The notes below the pieces were generated by a model, which searched no databases, had not been told where the DNA came from, and saw nothing but the letters and a program-made list of their open reading frames with translations. The translations under genes were made by a program, and so were the position numbers. A stretch of 64,000 bases of DNA from JAXGYX01 sp040772065 (GTDB taxonomy: Bacteria > Bacillota > Clostridia > Saccharofermentanales > Fastidiosipilaceae), in NCBI GenBank assembly GCA_040772065.1, contig JAXGYX010000001.1, positions 248,001-312,000 on the forward strand, given 5' to 3'. Positions 49,495 through 57,781 of the stretch are shown here, piece by piece (position 1 is the first letter of the stretch; each line of letters starts with the position of its first letter).

Positions 49495-52287
49495 ATGGAA
49501 AAAAAGCAACAGTCGACGGTCACGCATGAAAGAGAGGACCGGGCGATCACACCGGACAACGCATTTGTGATTCCCTTGGAGGAACTCGCAGAAACTCTGA
49601 CAAGTGATTTCGACAACGGTCTGTCCGCGGACGAAGCGCGCGCCCGACAAGAAATTTACGGAAAAAACGAGCTGGCGGATGAGAAGAAATCCCCCTGGAT
49701 CATCAAATTTCTCAACCAATTCAAAGATTTCATGGTCTTGATTTTGATTATCGCCAGCGTGGTGTCCGCTTTTTTAGGAGACTGGCTGGAGGCGGTCGTC
49801 ATCATCGCGATCGTCATCGTCAACGCGATCCTGGGCGTGCACCAGGAAGGTCAGGCGGAAAAAGCGGTTGAGGCGCTACGCGATTTAACCACTCTGCAGG
49901 CCCGCGTGCTGCGCGGAGGAAAGCAGTCGCTGGTGGACTCGGTTGACCTTGTTCCCGGCGATATCGTTTTGCTTGAAGCCGGCGATGTCGTCCCGGCGGA
50001 CATGCGCGTTGTGGAGAGCGTCAACCTGAAGGCCGAAGAGGCATCGTTGACAGGTGAGTCGGTGCCGGTTGAAAAGGACACATTGTTTGTCGCCCGTCCA
50101 AACACCGATCTGGGTGACCGCGCTAATATGCTGTTTAACAGTACGTCGGTGACCTATGGTCGCGGCAAAGGAGTGGTTACCGGCATCGCCGAGAACACGG
50201 AGATCGGTCGCATCGCCGACCGAATCAAAGGCATCGAGCAAGAGATCACGCCACTGCAAAAAAGCCTAAACCAGCTCAGCAAGGTTTTGGGGACGCTGTG
50301 TCTGGTTGTCAGCGTCATCGTGTTTGTCGTCGGTGTGTTGCGTGGCGGCAACCTGATGGGCATGTTCATGACCGCCGTCAGTCTGGCGGTGGCGGCGATT
50401 CCGGAAGGGTTGCAAGTCGTTGTCACGATCGTGCTTTCTATCGGAATGAAGCGCATGGCTGAACGCCACGCGATTGTCAAAAAGTTGCTCGCAGTCGAGA
50501 CGCTCGGCAGCGTGGATGTGATCTGTTCGGATAAGACCGGAACACTCACTCAAAATGAAATGACGGTCACCCGGATATACGCAGCCGAACAGACGTACGA
50601 GCTGACCGGAGTGGGCTACGCGCCGGAAGGTGAGATCCTTTTGAATGGAGAGACGGTCGAGCGTAAGAACGCGGTGTTGCGGCGCCTGCTGGAGATCGGC
50701 TGCCTGTGCAATGACGCTCAATTGCAAAAGAACGGTGATGACAGCTATGGGATTCTGGGTGATCCCACCGAAGGTGCGTTGCTGACGGCGGGATCCAAGG
50801 CCCGGATCGATCTCGCTGAATTGCGCCGGAACTACCCGAAAGAGGGAGAGCTGCCGTTCGATTCAGAGCGGAAAATGATGTCCGTTTTCCATAATGGAAT
50901 GCAAGACGGTGTCACACTGTCTTTGACAAAAGGAGCTTCGGATATCATTCTGGATCGCTGTGATCATGAACTGACCGCGGAGGGTGTGATTCCGCTGACC
51001 GCCGCGCGCCGTGAGGAGTTGCTCGCGGTCAACAGTGGATTCGCGACCGGGGCGTTGCGGGTTTTGGCGTTCGCGTATCGGGAACATGAACTTGGATCCA
51101 CAGATGGGGCTGAGTCGAATATGACGTTTGTCGGCATGATGGGCATGATCGACCCCGCCAGACCTGAAGTCCGCGATTCGATCGCTTTGTGCCGCAGAGC
51201 GGGTATCCGCACCGTCATGATCACCGGTGACCATAAAGACACCGCGGTCGCGATCGCCCGGGATTTACATATGATGGAGGATGGGGACGGCGTGCTGACC
51301 GGCGCAGAACTCAACGAGATGGACGATGAGGCCCTGCGCGAAGTGGTCGAACAGACAGTCGTGTATGCCCGTGTCTCACCTGAACATAAAGTTCGCATTG
51401 TCGCCGCCTTGCGCGACACGGGGCATATCGCCTCGATGACCGGTGACGGCGTCAATGACGCGCCGGCGCTGAAACAGGCGGATATTGGAGTGGCGATGGG
51501 AATTACCGGAACCGAGGTCGCCAAAGGAACGGCGGACATGATCCTGACCGACGACAACTTCGCGACGATTGTCGCGGCGGTTTCGGAAGGACGGGTTATT
51601 TTTAGCAATATTCGTAAATTTGTCTCATTTCTTTTATCCTGCAACGTCGGCGAGATTCTTGTGATTTTCATAACGACGCTGATCATGGGGCCGGCTTTCG
51701 TTCCACTCAACCCGATTCAATTGCTATGGTTGAATCTGGTGACCGACAGTTTCCCCGCGTTGGCGCTGGGTCGCGAAAAGGCCGAAAAGGATATTATGGA
51801 TCGTCCACCGAGAAGACGTGGCGAAACCATCATCAACAAAGAAATGATCATTTCAATCGTCGGACAGAGTATCGCGATTTTTATCGCGGTGTTTGCGGCC
51901 TTCAACATCGGCATCCTGCGCTATCCAGCGGGTGGGGCGGCACCTTCGGCGGGGGCGCGCACCTTCGCTTTCGTGACATTGATCTGCGCCGAGCTGATGC
52001 GTGCCTATAGCAGTCGCTCGGATCACTATTCAGTGTTTCAAATCGGATTCTTCTCCAATCCGTCCATGATCAAAGCGACTTTGCTGTCGTTCGGTCTGAT
52101 GCTGGTTGTTCTGTACATTCCTTTCCTGGAACCGATTTTTGGCACCATCGCGCCGAACCTTATCGATTGGCTCATCATGCTGGGGCTGGGTTTGATTCCG
52201 TTTTTTGTCGGAGAGATTTACAAGCTGATTCGTCATCGCGGGGAACGCGCGCGCAGGCGTGAGTATGAAAACCGGATGAATGGCTGA
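49495..52287 (+). CDS. calcium-transporting-type P-type ATPase (P2)
   Basis: 930 residues from ATG 49495 behind AAGGAGAC. N-terminal cation ATPase domain (LTSDFDNGLSADEARARQEI), TGES actuator motif, AAIPEGLQVVVTIVLSIG in helix 4, phosphorylated D346 in CSDKTGTLTQNEMT, ITGDHKDTAVAIARDL, hinge TGDGVNDAPALKQADIGVAM, and the C-terminal six-helix domain with NPIQLLWLNLVTDSFPALAL. The PEGL pattern and helix 6 N..TD fit calcium pumps; manganese or sodium cannot be ruled out. Confidence 0.94.
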   Translation: MEKKQQSTVTHEREDRAITPDNAFVIPLEELAETLTSDFDNGLSADEARARQEIYGKNELADEKKSPWIIKFLNQFKDFMVLILIIASVVSAFLGDWLEAVVIIAIVIVNAILGVHQEGQAEKAVEALRDLTTLQARVLRGGKQSLVDSVDLVPGDIVLLEAGDVVPADMRVVESVNLKAEEASLTGESVPVEKDTLFVARPNTDLGDRANMLFNSTSVTYGRGKGVVTGIAENTEIGRIADRIKGIEQEITPLQKSLNQLSKVLGTLCLVVSVIVFVVGVLRGGNLMGMFMTAVSLAVAAIPEGLQVVVTIVLSIGMKRMAERHAIVKKLLAVETLGSVDVICSDKTGTLTQNEMTVTRIYAAEQTYELTGVGYAPEGEILLNGETVERKNAVLRRLLEIGCLCNDAQLQKNGDDSYGILGDPTEGALLTAGSKARIDLAELRRNYPKEGELPFDSERKMMSVFHNGMQDGVTLSLTKGASDIILDRCDHELTAEGVIPLTAARREELLAVNSGFATGALRVLAFAYREHELGSTDGAESNMTFVGMMGMIDPARPEVRDSIALCRRAGIRTVMITGDHKDTAVAIARDLHMMEDGDGVLTGAELNEMDDEALREVVEQTVVYARVSPEHKVRIVAALRDTGHIASMTGDGVNDAPALKQADIGVAMGITGTEVAKGTADMILTDDNFATIVAAVSEGRVIFSNIRKFVSFLLSCNVGEILVIFITTLIMGPAFVPLNPIQLLWLNLVTDSFPALALGREKAEKDIMDRPPRRRGETIINKEMIISIVGQSIAIFIAVFAAFNIGILRYPAGGAAPSAGARTFAFVTLICAELMRAYSSRSDHYSVFQIGFFSNPSMIKATLLSFGLMLVVLYIPFLEPIFGTIAPNLIDWLIMLGLGLIPFFVGEIYKLIRHRGERARRREYENRMNG

Positions 52288-52400
52288 AACCGGCCGTTCA
52301 AAATGTTGGCACGATGATTTGTTGCTCACGGATAATCGTGGTAAAATACAGTTCATTGTAAAAATATGTAAATCGGCCGGTTTCGGCTGCGGAGGTTATA

Positions 52401-52649
52401 ATGGGAGTAGTAAGCGTCATTCTCGCAGTGGTGGATGTATTGGTCTGTATCGCGCTGGTGATTTTGATCATCGCTCAGGAAGGTCAGGATAGGGGCATGG
52501 GAGCAATCGGCGGTGGCTCTCCAATGGATACTTTTTTCAACAAAAACACCGGGCGCACGAAGGAACAGGCGCAGCGCAAATCCACATTGTTGCTGAGTGT
52601 TGTATTCGTTGTTGTCAGCATTATTTTATATGTGCTGATATCCATGTGA
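52401..52649 (+). CDS. secG: preprotein translocase subunit SecG
   Basis: 82 residues with two membrane helices (VVSVILAVVDVLVCIALVIL and STLLLSVVFVVVSIILYVLI) flanking the glycine-rich loop QEGQDRGMGAIGGGSPMDTF and the motif KNTGRTKEQ. Partner of SecY. ATG behind GGAGG. Frequently near rnr/smpB in Bacillota; not so here. Confidence 0.93.
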   Translation: MGVVSVILAVVDVLVCIALVILIIAQEGQDRGMGAIGGGSPMDTFFNKNTGRTKEQAQRKSTLLLSVVFVVVSIILYVLISM

Positions 52650-52660
52650 TGAAGTGAATG

Positions 52661-52696
52661 GTTTGCCGTCACCTTATGGCGACGGCAAACGTTTTT
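52661..52696 (+). terminator. intrinsic terminator after secG
   Basis: GTTTGCCGTC (52661-52670) and GACGGCAAAC (52681-52690), a perfect 10-bp stem followed by GTTTTT. It ends 18 bases before the next start codon. Confidence 0.85.
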
Positions 52697-52714
52697 ATGA
52701 TTGGAGGCGCCCGT

Positions 52715-55249
52715 ATGCCACACTGTCCGCATTGCAACAGTGAATTGCCGGATCGGGCCAAATTTTGTCCGGAGTGCGGTGGCGCGCTCTCTTTTTCCGA
52801 ACCGGTTTCTTTCGTTCCGGAGGATGCCTCAGGCAACCCGGAGGTGAACTCGGGCCATCATTCGACGAACGGCGCCGCGCGCCTTGCTTTTGATGAGTGG
52901 GCGGATGAGTCAACCACGATTTCACCAATCCAAGATGTGGAGCGCAAAGCCGGTCGAGAGCGCGACATGTCCCGCCGTGACAATCGAGCTGCCCCCCGAG
53001 CTGATCGTGGCCGCGCGGATCATTCCCCGGACTTGGGCGCTGTCATCGCGGATATGCCGCGACGCGGACGGGGGAGTGGAAAACGGCGTGTGAATCAAGG
53101 CGCCAAATCATCACTCAACACTTTGACCAAAGAACATACCCGGGATGAGTCGGACGACGGTCTGCCCCGTGGACGAAAAGCCACCTACGCCACCGTCATA
53201 GCGACTGTGGTTATTTTCATTTTACTTGTGACGCTGATCGCCTGGATTTTGGCGGCTCAGCGACGAGAAGCCGCGCCCTATGTTTTCTATGAGGGAAATG
53301 GTGAGCTGAAAGCGGCCAACCTGCAGGAATATGAGACGATCAAAATAGGAGACGCCGCGAGCGACAGCGGCCACAGAGATTGGTATTACCAGACTGTAGA
53401 TGATGGACGCACCTTGTATTTTGTTCAATTTGACACAGCCGAAACGTATCGTTTGATGAAAGCGGATCTAACCGCCCTGTTCAAACAATCCTCATCCGCA
53501 ATCCCGGTCGCCTCGAATGTCTCCGGCCCCTATTTTGTGCTGCGTAACGGCTCCGCGCTGTATACGGTTGATCAAACACTGTTTGTCTCCGAGGCCGGCG
53601 AAGAGCGGGAGATCGCGCGAAGGGTGGATGAATACATGCTTTCTCAAGACGAGAAGGCTGTTGTTGCGCTCAAGGATGACGGCACCGTCGTTCGAGTGGA
53701 TTTCACGCAAAGTTCGCTGTCCGAAAGCGTGTTTCCGCAAAAGGCGTCCAAGATTCATTGGGTGAATGAAGACGGTTCCGTTGTATATACACAAGATGGA
53801 GAGCGACAGCTTAAACAAACCGGCGAGACCGCTGAGACCATTCTTGAATCGGTCGACGGTTTTATGCATATGACGGATGAAGGCGCGTTTTATTATTGGA
53901 AAGATGAGACAGTCAGTGTCTCACTTGCCGAAGTTGTGACCGACCGAAATAAGGCGGCCGACGCGAAAATGAGTGAGCCAACCCGCCCAACCGAATCAGC
54001 GGCCTCCACTGTGGTGACCTCAAGAACAATTGGAACCGCCGACGTTGTTGACGAGACCGCGGGGACGGACAGCGATCCTTTGCCGGTTGAACAAGAATCG
54101 CCCCCACTTGCGGGCGAAGGTACACTGTCCGACTCTGTTGAAGGATATGCGGTCGGCGCCGAGGCCTCTCAGTTGCCGGCGGAACCTCTGCCCGGACAGG
54201 TTTCAAATCCCGAAACAACTGAGTCCGGCGGGCTTTTTGAACATAGTGACGAACCGGATGGTCAGACCACTCGAACGAGCTACACTTTGCCGACAACCAC
54301 TGTGAACCCGAATAAACTAAGAGAAGAGTTGCAAATCTATCATGATCAAATGGATCTGTATCTTCAGAAACTTGAACGTGACGAACGTCGCCTTCGACTG
54401 GAGCAAGAGGTTGTGCAGCTGCAGGTTTCTCAACTTTGGTATTACGATGGTGAATCTTCGATCCATATCGACTCGGGTATGGGCAGGATGGTGGCGGCTT
54501 CTCCTGACGGCCGCACGATGATTTATGATGTGAGTTCATCGGTGCCACAGAATGTGGCGGACGTGGCTGAAGTGACGGACCTGAGCCGGCTGAAGCTTGA
54601 TGTCATGTCGGGTGCTGAGCGTGGTTACCGACTGGCGAGCGATGGGATTTGCTCGACCTTGGCCGCCGCCGGGAAATTATCCGATGTGACTTTTTCAAAA
54701 AGCGGGAAGCAGGTCTCTTATATTTACGGGGTGGCGAACCAACTAACCGATGTTCACATTGAAAACAATGTCGTGTTCGACAAAGTTGTGTTGGATCAAG
54801 ATGTCACACACTACGCGTACAACGCCGCTGAGGACCGCCTATTGTATTATAAGAAGAATCAATCGGAGGGACACGATCTGTACGAAAATGGTGAGCTTTT
54901 GATTGAGCGGGTGGACAGCGCGCGGTTTTCGAGTGACGGGGTTGTCTGCCTGGCGAATGTAAACAAGCAGACCCGGATGGGCGATCTAATGCGGGTCGCT
55001 GGGAAATATGACGAACCTGTGCGTGTCGCCGAGGGTGTGAACCGCTACATTGTCACGTTAGACGATGGTGTGGTCTATTTACAAAATGGTCTGTCCGCGG
55101 ACGGAGAACTGCGATACAGCACGCGGGCGGATCGCTCGGAACCACTGGATAAAGTATCCGGAGATATCGAGTTGATTGAAGCGTTTTCCCAAGATTATGT
55201 GATCGATTATTTGTTTGACGTCGGCTCTGACATTATTCTAACCGACTGA
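52715..55249 (+). CDS. zinc-ribbon, single-TM protein with large beta-rich ectodomain
   Basis: 844 residues from ATG 52715 behind TTGGAGGCG. N-terminal zinc ribbon, HCPHCNSELPDRAKFCPECG (C4, C7, C21, C24 approx.), then a disordered cytoplasmic stretch, one TM helix (about 159-181) and a long outer part. The outer part has WD/propeller-like strands, each with readouts such as YFVLRNGSALYTVDQTLFVS, a Pro/Thr/Ser-rich linker (about 405-530), a coiled coil (about 533-572) and a second beta region (SPDGRTMIYDVSSS). No enzyme motif. It precedes the kinase locus and may sense or scaffold it; no known function. Confidence 0.8.
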   Translation: MPHCPHCNSELPDRAKFCPECGGALSFSEPVSFVPEDASGNPEVNSGHHSTNGAARLAFDEWADESTTISPIQDVERKAGRERDMSRRDNRAAPRADRGRADHSPDLGAVIADMPRRGRGSGKRRVNQGAKSSLNTLTKEHTRDESDDGLPRGRKATYATVIATVVIFILLVTLIAWILAAQRREAAPYVFYEGNGELKAANLQEYETIKIGDAASDSGHRDWYYQTVDDGRTLYFVQFDTAETYRLMKADLTALFKQSSSAIPVASNVSGPYFVLRNGSALYTVDQTLFVSEAGEEREIARRVDEYMLSQDEKAVVALKDDGTVVRVDFTQSSLSESVFPQKASKIHWVNEDGSVVYTQDGERQLKQTGETAETILESVDGFMHMTDEGAFYYWKDETVSVSLAEVVTDRNKAADAKMSEPTRPTESAASTVVTSRTIGTADVVDETAGTDSDPLPVEQESPPLAGEGTLSDSVEGYAVGAEASQLPAEPLPGQVSNPETTESGGLFEHSDEPDGQTTRTSYTLPTTTVNPNKLREELQIYHDQMDLYLQKLERDERRLRLEQEVVQLQVSQLWYYDGESSIHIDSGMGRMVAASPDGRTMIYDVSSSVPQNVADVAEVTDLSRLKLDVMSGAERGYRLASDGICSTLAAAGKLSDVTFSKSGKQVSYIYGVANQLTDVHIENNVVFDKVVLDQDVTHYAYNAAEDRLLYYKKNQSEGHDLYENGELLIERVDSARFSSDGVVCLANVNKQTRMGDLMRVAGKYDEPVRVAEGVNRYIVTLDDGVVYLQNGLSADGELRYSTRADRSEPLDKVSGDIELIEAFSQDYVIDYLFDVGSDIILTD

Positions 55250-55304
55250 TCAGTCGAGTTCGCGATTCTATGTTTTTTATGGCGATTGATACCCGGAAGT
55301 GATT

Positions 55305-55329
55305 AAAGCCCTCCAAGTGAGGGCTTTTT
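55305..55329 (+). terminator. intrinsic terminator before the kinase gene
   Basis: AAAGCCCTC-CAAGT-GAGGGCTTT with five T in all, 55 bases after the zinc-ribbon gene. It suggests the kinase cluster is transcribed from its own promoter, though none with good hexamers was found in the following 120 bases. Confidence 0.88.
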
Positions 55330-55452
55330 CGCGCGAATAATTCAAAATGATGAATTTTGCACGATTTTGCTGAAAAAACCATGGCCACAAATTGCCTCAT
55401 CAATTTAACCTTAAATGTGTAGGGATCTACGAGGACACATTTGGAGGTTTGG

Positions 55453-57534
55453 ATGGACGCGATCGGCGAGGTTTTGCGAAACCGATATGAAATCATCGCG
55501 AGGATTGGCAAAGGTGGCATGAGCAGCGTTTATTTAGCGCGCGATCGAATGCTTGATTCACTTTGGGCAGTCAAACAAATGAAAAATGAACCGTCAGAGA
55601 TCTCGGACAATTTTAATAAAGAGGTGGAACTGCTCGCGATGCTCGCCCATCCCGCGATCCCGCGCATTGTGGACCGCGTCGAGCAGGGAGGGCACGACTA
55701 CGTCGTCATGGACTTTATCGATGGCGTCTCGTTGGGAGAGATTATCCGTGAGAAGGGGCCGGCGGACGCGGTCGATATCGTCAATTGGAGTAAACAGCTT
55801 TGTGATGTGTTGATCTACCTGCATACCGGGGCCGCTCGGCGGCCGATCATCTATTGCGATTTAAAGCCGGACAATATTATGTTGACACCTTTGGGGCGGA
55901 TATTTCTGATTGATTTTGGCGCCGCGCGCCGGCCGGGCGCTCCCGACAACCTGTCGGCGGCCATCGGAACCAAAGGATATGCCGCTCCCGAGCAATATCT
56001 CGATGGCAGCCGAATTTTGGATGTGCGCACTGATATCTACGCATTTGGCGCGACGCTGTTCTACCTGACATTCGGTCATACACCCCGCTCTCCGCCACAA
56101 GATTGTTCTTATTCGCGGGAGATCAATTCGACTTTCTCCGAAGGACTTGTTTGGATCATACAAGCCTGTTGTCAGGAAAACCCGGGCAAGCGATATTTGA
56201 ATTTCGATCAGGTGCTGCGTGATCTTTGCCAAATCGAGCAATTGAACAGAGGCTACCGACGCCGCATGAAAAGCCATCTTTACCTATTCATCGTAAGTTG
56301 GCTGGTCTCTTTGCTCGCCGCGCTGTGTGTCTTCATCGGGGCGGAAAGAATGCAGATGACGAGGAGGGAAGAGCATGCGCTGTTGCTGAATCGGGGGAAA
56401 ATCGCCGAACAAGGCGGTGACAGACGAGCGGCCGCGGCTCATTATCATTTGGCGATTAGTGGTGAGCCGGACGATCATGAAGCGTATATGTTGTTGTATC
56501 AGGCCCTGCTTCCGGATCCGACAGATGAAAATGCGACAGTTAAAACAAAGGAGGCGATCGATGAGTTGAGAAAACACTACCTTGATAACCGGTGGTCAAT
56601 CAAGTTTCAAGACCCGAGACTCGCCTGGATGATCGCGAAAGGTTGTCTGGAAGTTAACGATCCCGTCTATTCGTCATTCGCGCGAGAATATCTGTTGATC
56701 GTTGAGGAAAGCGATCTGATCGCGCAGGGTGTGCTGGATGACGCCGAAGTAAAAGCTTATTCGCTGATCGCCGCGCATTTGTCCGGTTCGCTGCTGAACA
56801 TGGACTTCGCTCTCTTCTCGGAGGCCTTGAATCAATTGGAAGCGGCCTGCGGCTCACCGACGATGAGGGTGGACGAACAATTAGGGAATTATTTTTTGCT
56901 GATCCGGCTGTACATCACCTACTCAAACCATCTGGCTGACGTCTGGACGCGGATCGATGAGATCGCCGAACAAGCGAAAACGTTGATCGATGAGCATCAA
57001 GATTCCGCGGATATGAAGTTCAATCAGATTGTGAATTTATATCAAACCGTCGCGTCGGCCCAGTCAAGTCGGGGCTTCGCGGTGCGGGACCGCGATGAGC
57101 AGAGAATGAGATTTGAAAAAAGTTTGAAGTGGTTTGGCTATCTGGACGATTTAAAAGTGGAGTTGAACGCGCTGTCGCTTTTTAAAAAAGGAAATGTGTT
57201 TTACGCACTGTTCGAATTGTCGGATTTGGACGAGTCCTCCGACTCTGAACATGAGTCGTGCAAATTTGAACTGCTGAACGAGGCGATTTCCTGCTATGAA
57301 ACAGCGACTCTAACTCAGCCGGACTACTTTCAAGCCCAGGTCAGCCTGACTCGTTCCTTGCTTGAAAAAGAAGAGATCCACAGCCCTTGGCAAGGCGATT
57401 TCACAGCGGCGTTGGAAGCTTTTCAAAAGGTGGAAGAGATCATGGATGACAAAGAAGGACGCTTGACTTCGATCGAGCTCAATCAATACAAATCGTTAAA
57501 AACTCAAATGGAACGCCTGTGTGAAGGGGATTGA
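55453..57534 (+). CDS. transmembrane Ser/Thr protein kinase with helical ectodomain
   Basis: 693 residues from ATG 55453 behind GGAGG. Hanks-type kinase at 1-265: glycine loop IGKGGMSSVYLA, catalytic K41, C-loop CDLKPDN (D136, N141; Cys replaces the usual Arg of HRD, so RD-type activation-loop control is not expected), DFG at D154, then APEQYLDG and DIYAFGATLFYLTFGHTP. One TM helix at about 276-297. The remaining ~395 residues are outside the cell, helical and TPR-like (KIAEQGGDRRAAAAHYHLAI), not PASTA repeats. Followed by a small TM protein, Ig-repeat protein and FHA protein. Confidence 0.93.
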   Translation: MDAIGEVLRNRYEIIARIGKGGMSSVYLARDRMLDSLWAVKQMKNEPSEISDNFNKEVELLAMLAHPAIPRIVDRVEQGGHDYVVMDFIDGVSLGEIIREKGPADAVDIVNWSKQLCDVLIYLHTGAARRPIIYCDLKPDNIMLTPLGRIFLIDFGAARRPGAPDNLSAAIGTKGYAAPEQYLDGSRILDVRTDIYAFGATLFYLTFGHTPRSPPQDCSYSREINSTFSEGLVWIIQACCQENPGKRYLNFDQVLRDLCQIEQLNRGYRRRMKSHLYLFIVSWLVSLLAALCVFIGAERMQMTRREEHALLLNRGKIAEQGGDRRAAAAHYHLAISGEPDDHEAYMLLYQALLPDPTDENATVKTKEAIDELRKHYLDNRWSIKFQDPRLAWMIAKGCLEVNDPVYSSFAREYLLIVEESDLIAQGVLDDAEVKAYSLIAAHLSGSLLNMDFALFSEALNQLEAACGSPTMRVDEQLGNYFLLIRLYITYSNHLADVWTRIDEIAEQAKTLIDEHQDSADMKFNQIVNLYQTVASAQSSRGFAVRDRDEQRMRFEKSLKWFGYLDDLKVELNALSLFKKGNVFYALFELSDLDESSDSEHESCKFELLNEAISCYETATLTQPDYFQAQVSLTRSLLEKEEIHSPWQGDFTAALEAFQKVEEIMDDKEGRLTSIELNQYKSLKTQMERLCEGD

Positions 57535-57535
57535 T

Positions 57536-57769
57536 ATGGATGAAATTCTTTTTTACGGCGGGATTGTCGTGTCGCTCAGCTTCGCTTTGACCGGCGTGCT
57601 GTTGTTTGTCCGGTTTGACATACCCGGCACGTTTCGATATCTCCGTCGCTTTTCGAGTCAACAATCGCGTGGTCCTTTCTCAGGTCCCGCCAACCACCTT
57701 TCAAAGCGTTCGCCGAAACCTGACGGAATGGATGATGACGCGACACAGATTTTGCAAGATACAAATTGA
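57536..57769 (+). CDS. small single-TM protein with candidate FHA-binding motif
   Basis: 77 residues from ATG 57536, behind GAAGGGG. A TM helix at about 5-27 (LFYGGIVVSLSFALTGVLLF), a basic middle and a short acidic end DDDATQILQDTN. Threonine in DATQIL lies in an acidic context followed by two aliphatic residues, like known FHA docking sites. The FHA protein three genes downstream carries EKTELLD. Between kinase and Ig-repeat genes on the same transcript, it is a plausible kinase substrate. No database family is recognised. Confidence 0.75.
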   Translation: MDEILFYGGIVVSLSFALTGVLLFVRFDIPGTFRYLRRFSSQQSRGPFSGPANHLSKRSPKPDGMDDDATQILQDTN

Positions 57770-57781
57770 AAGAGGTCTGAA

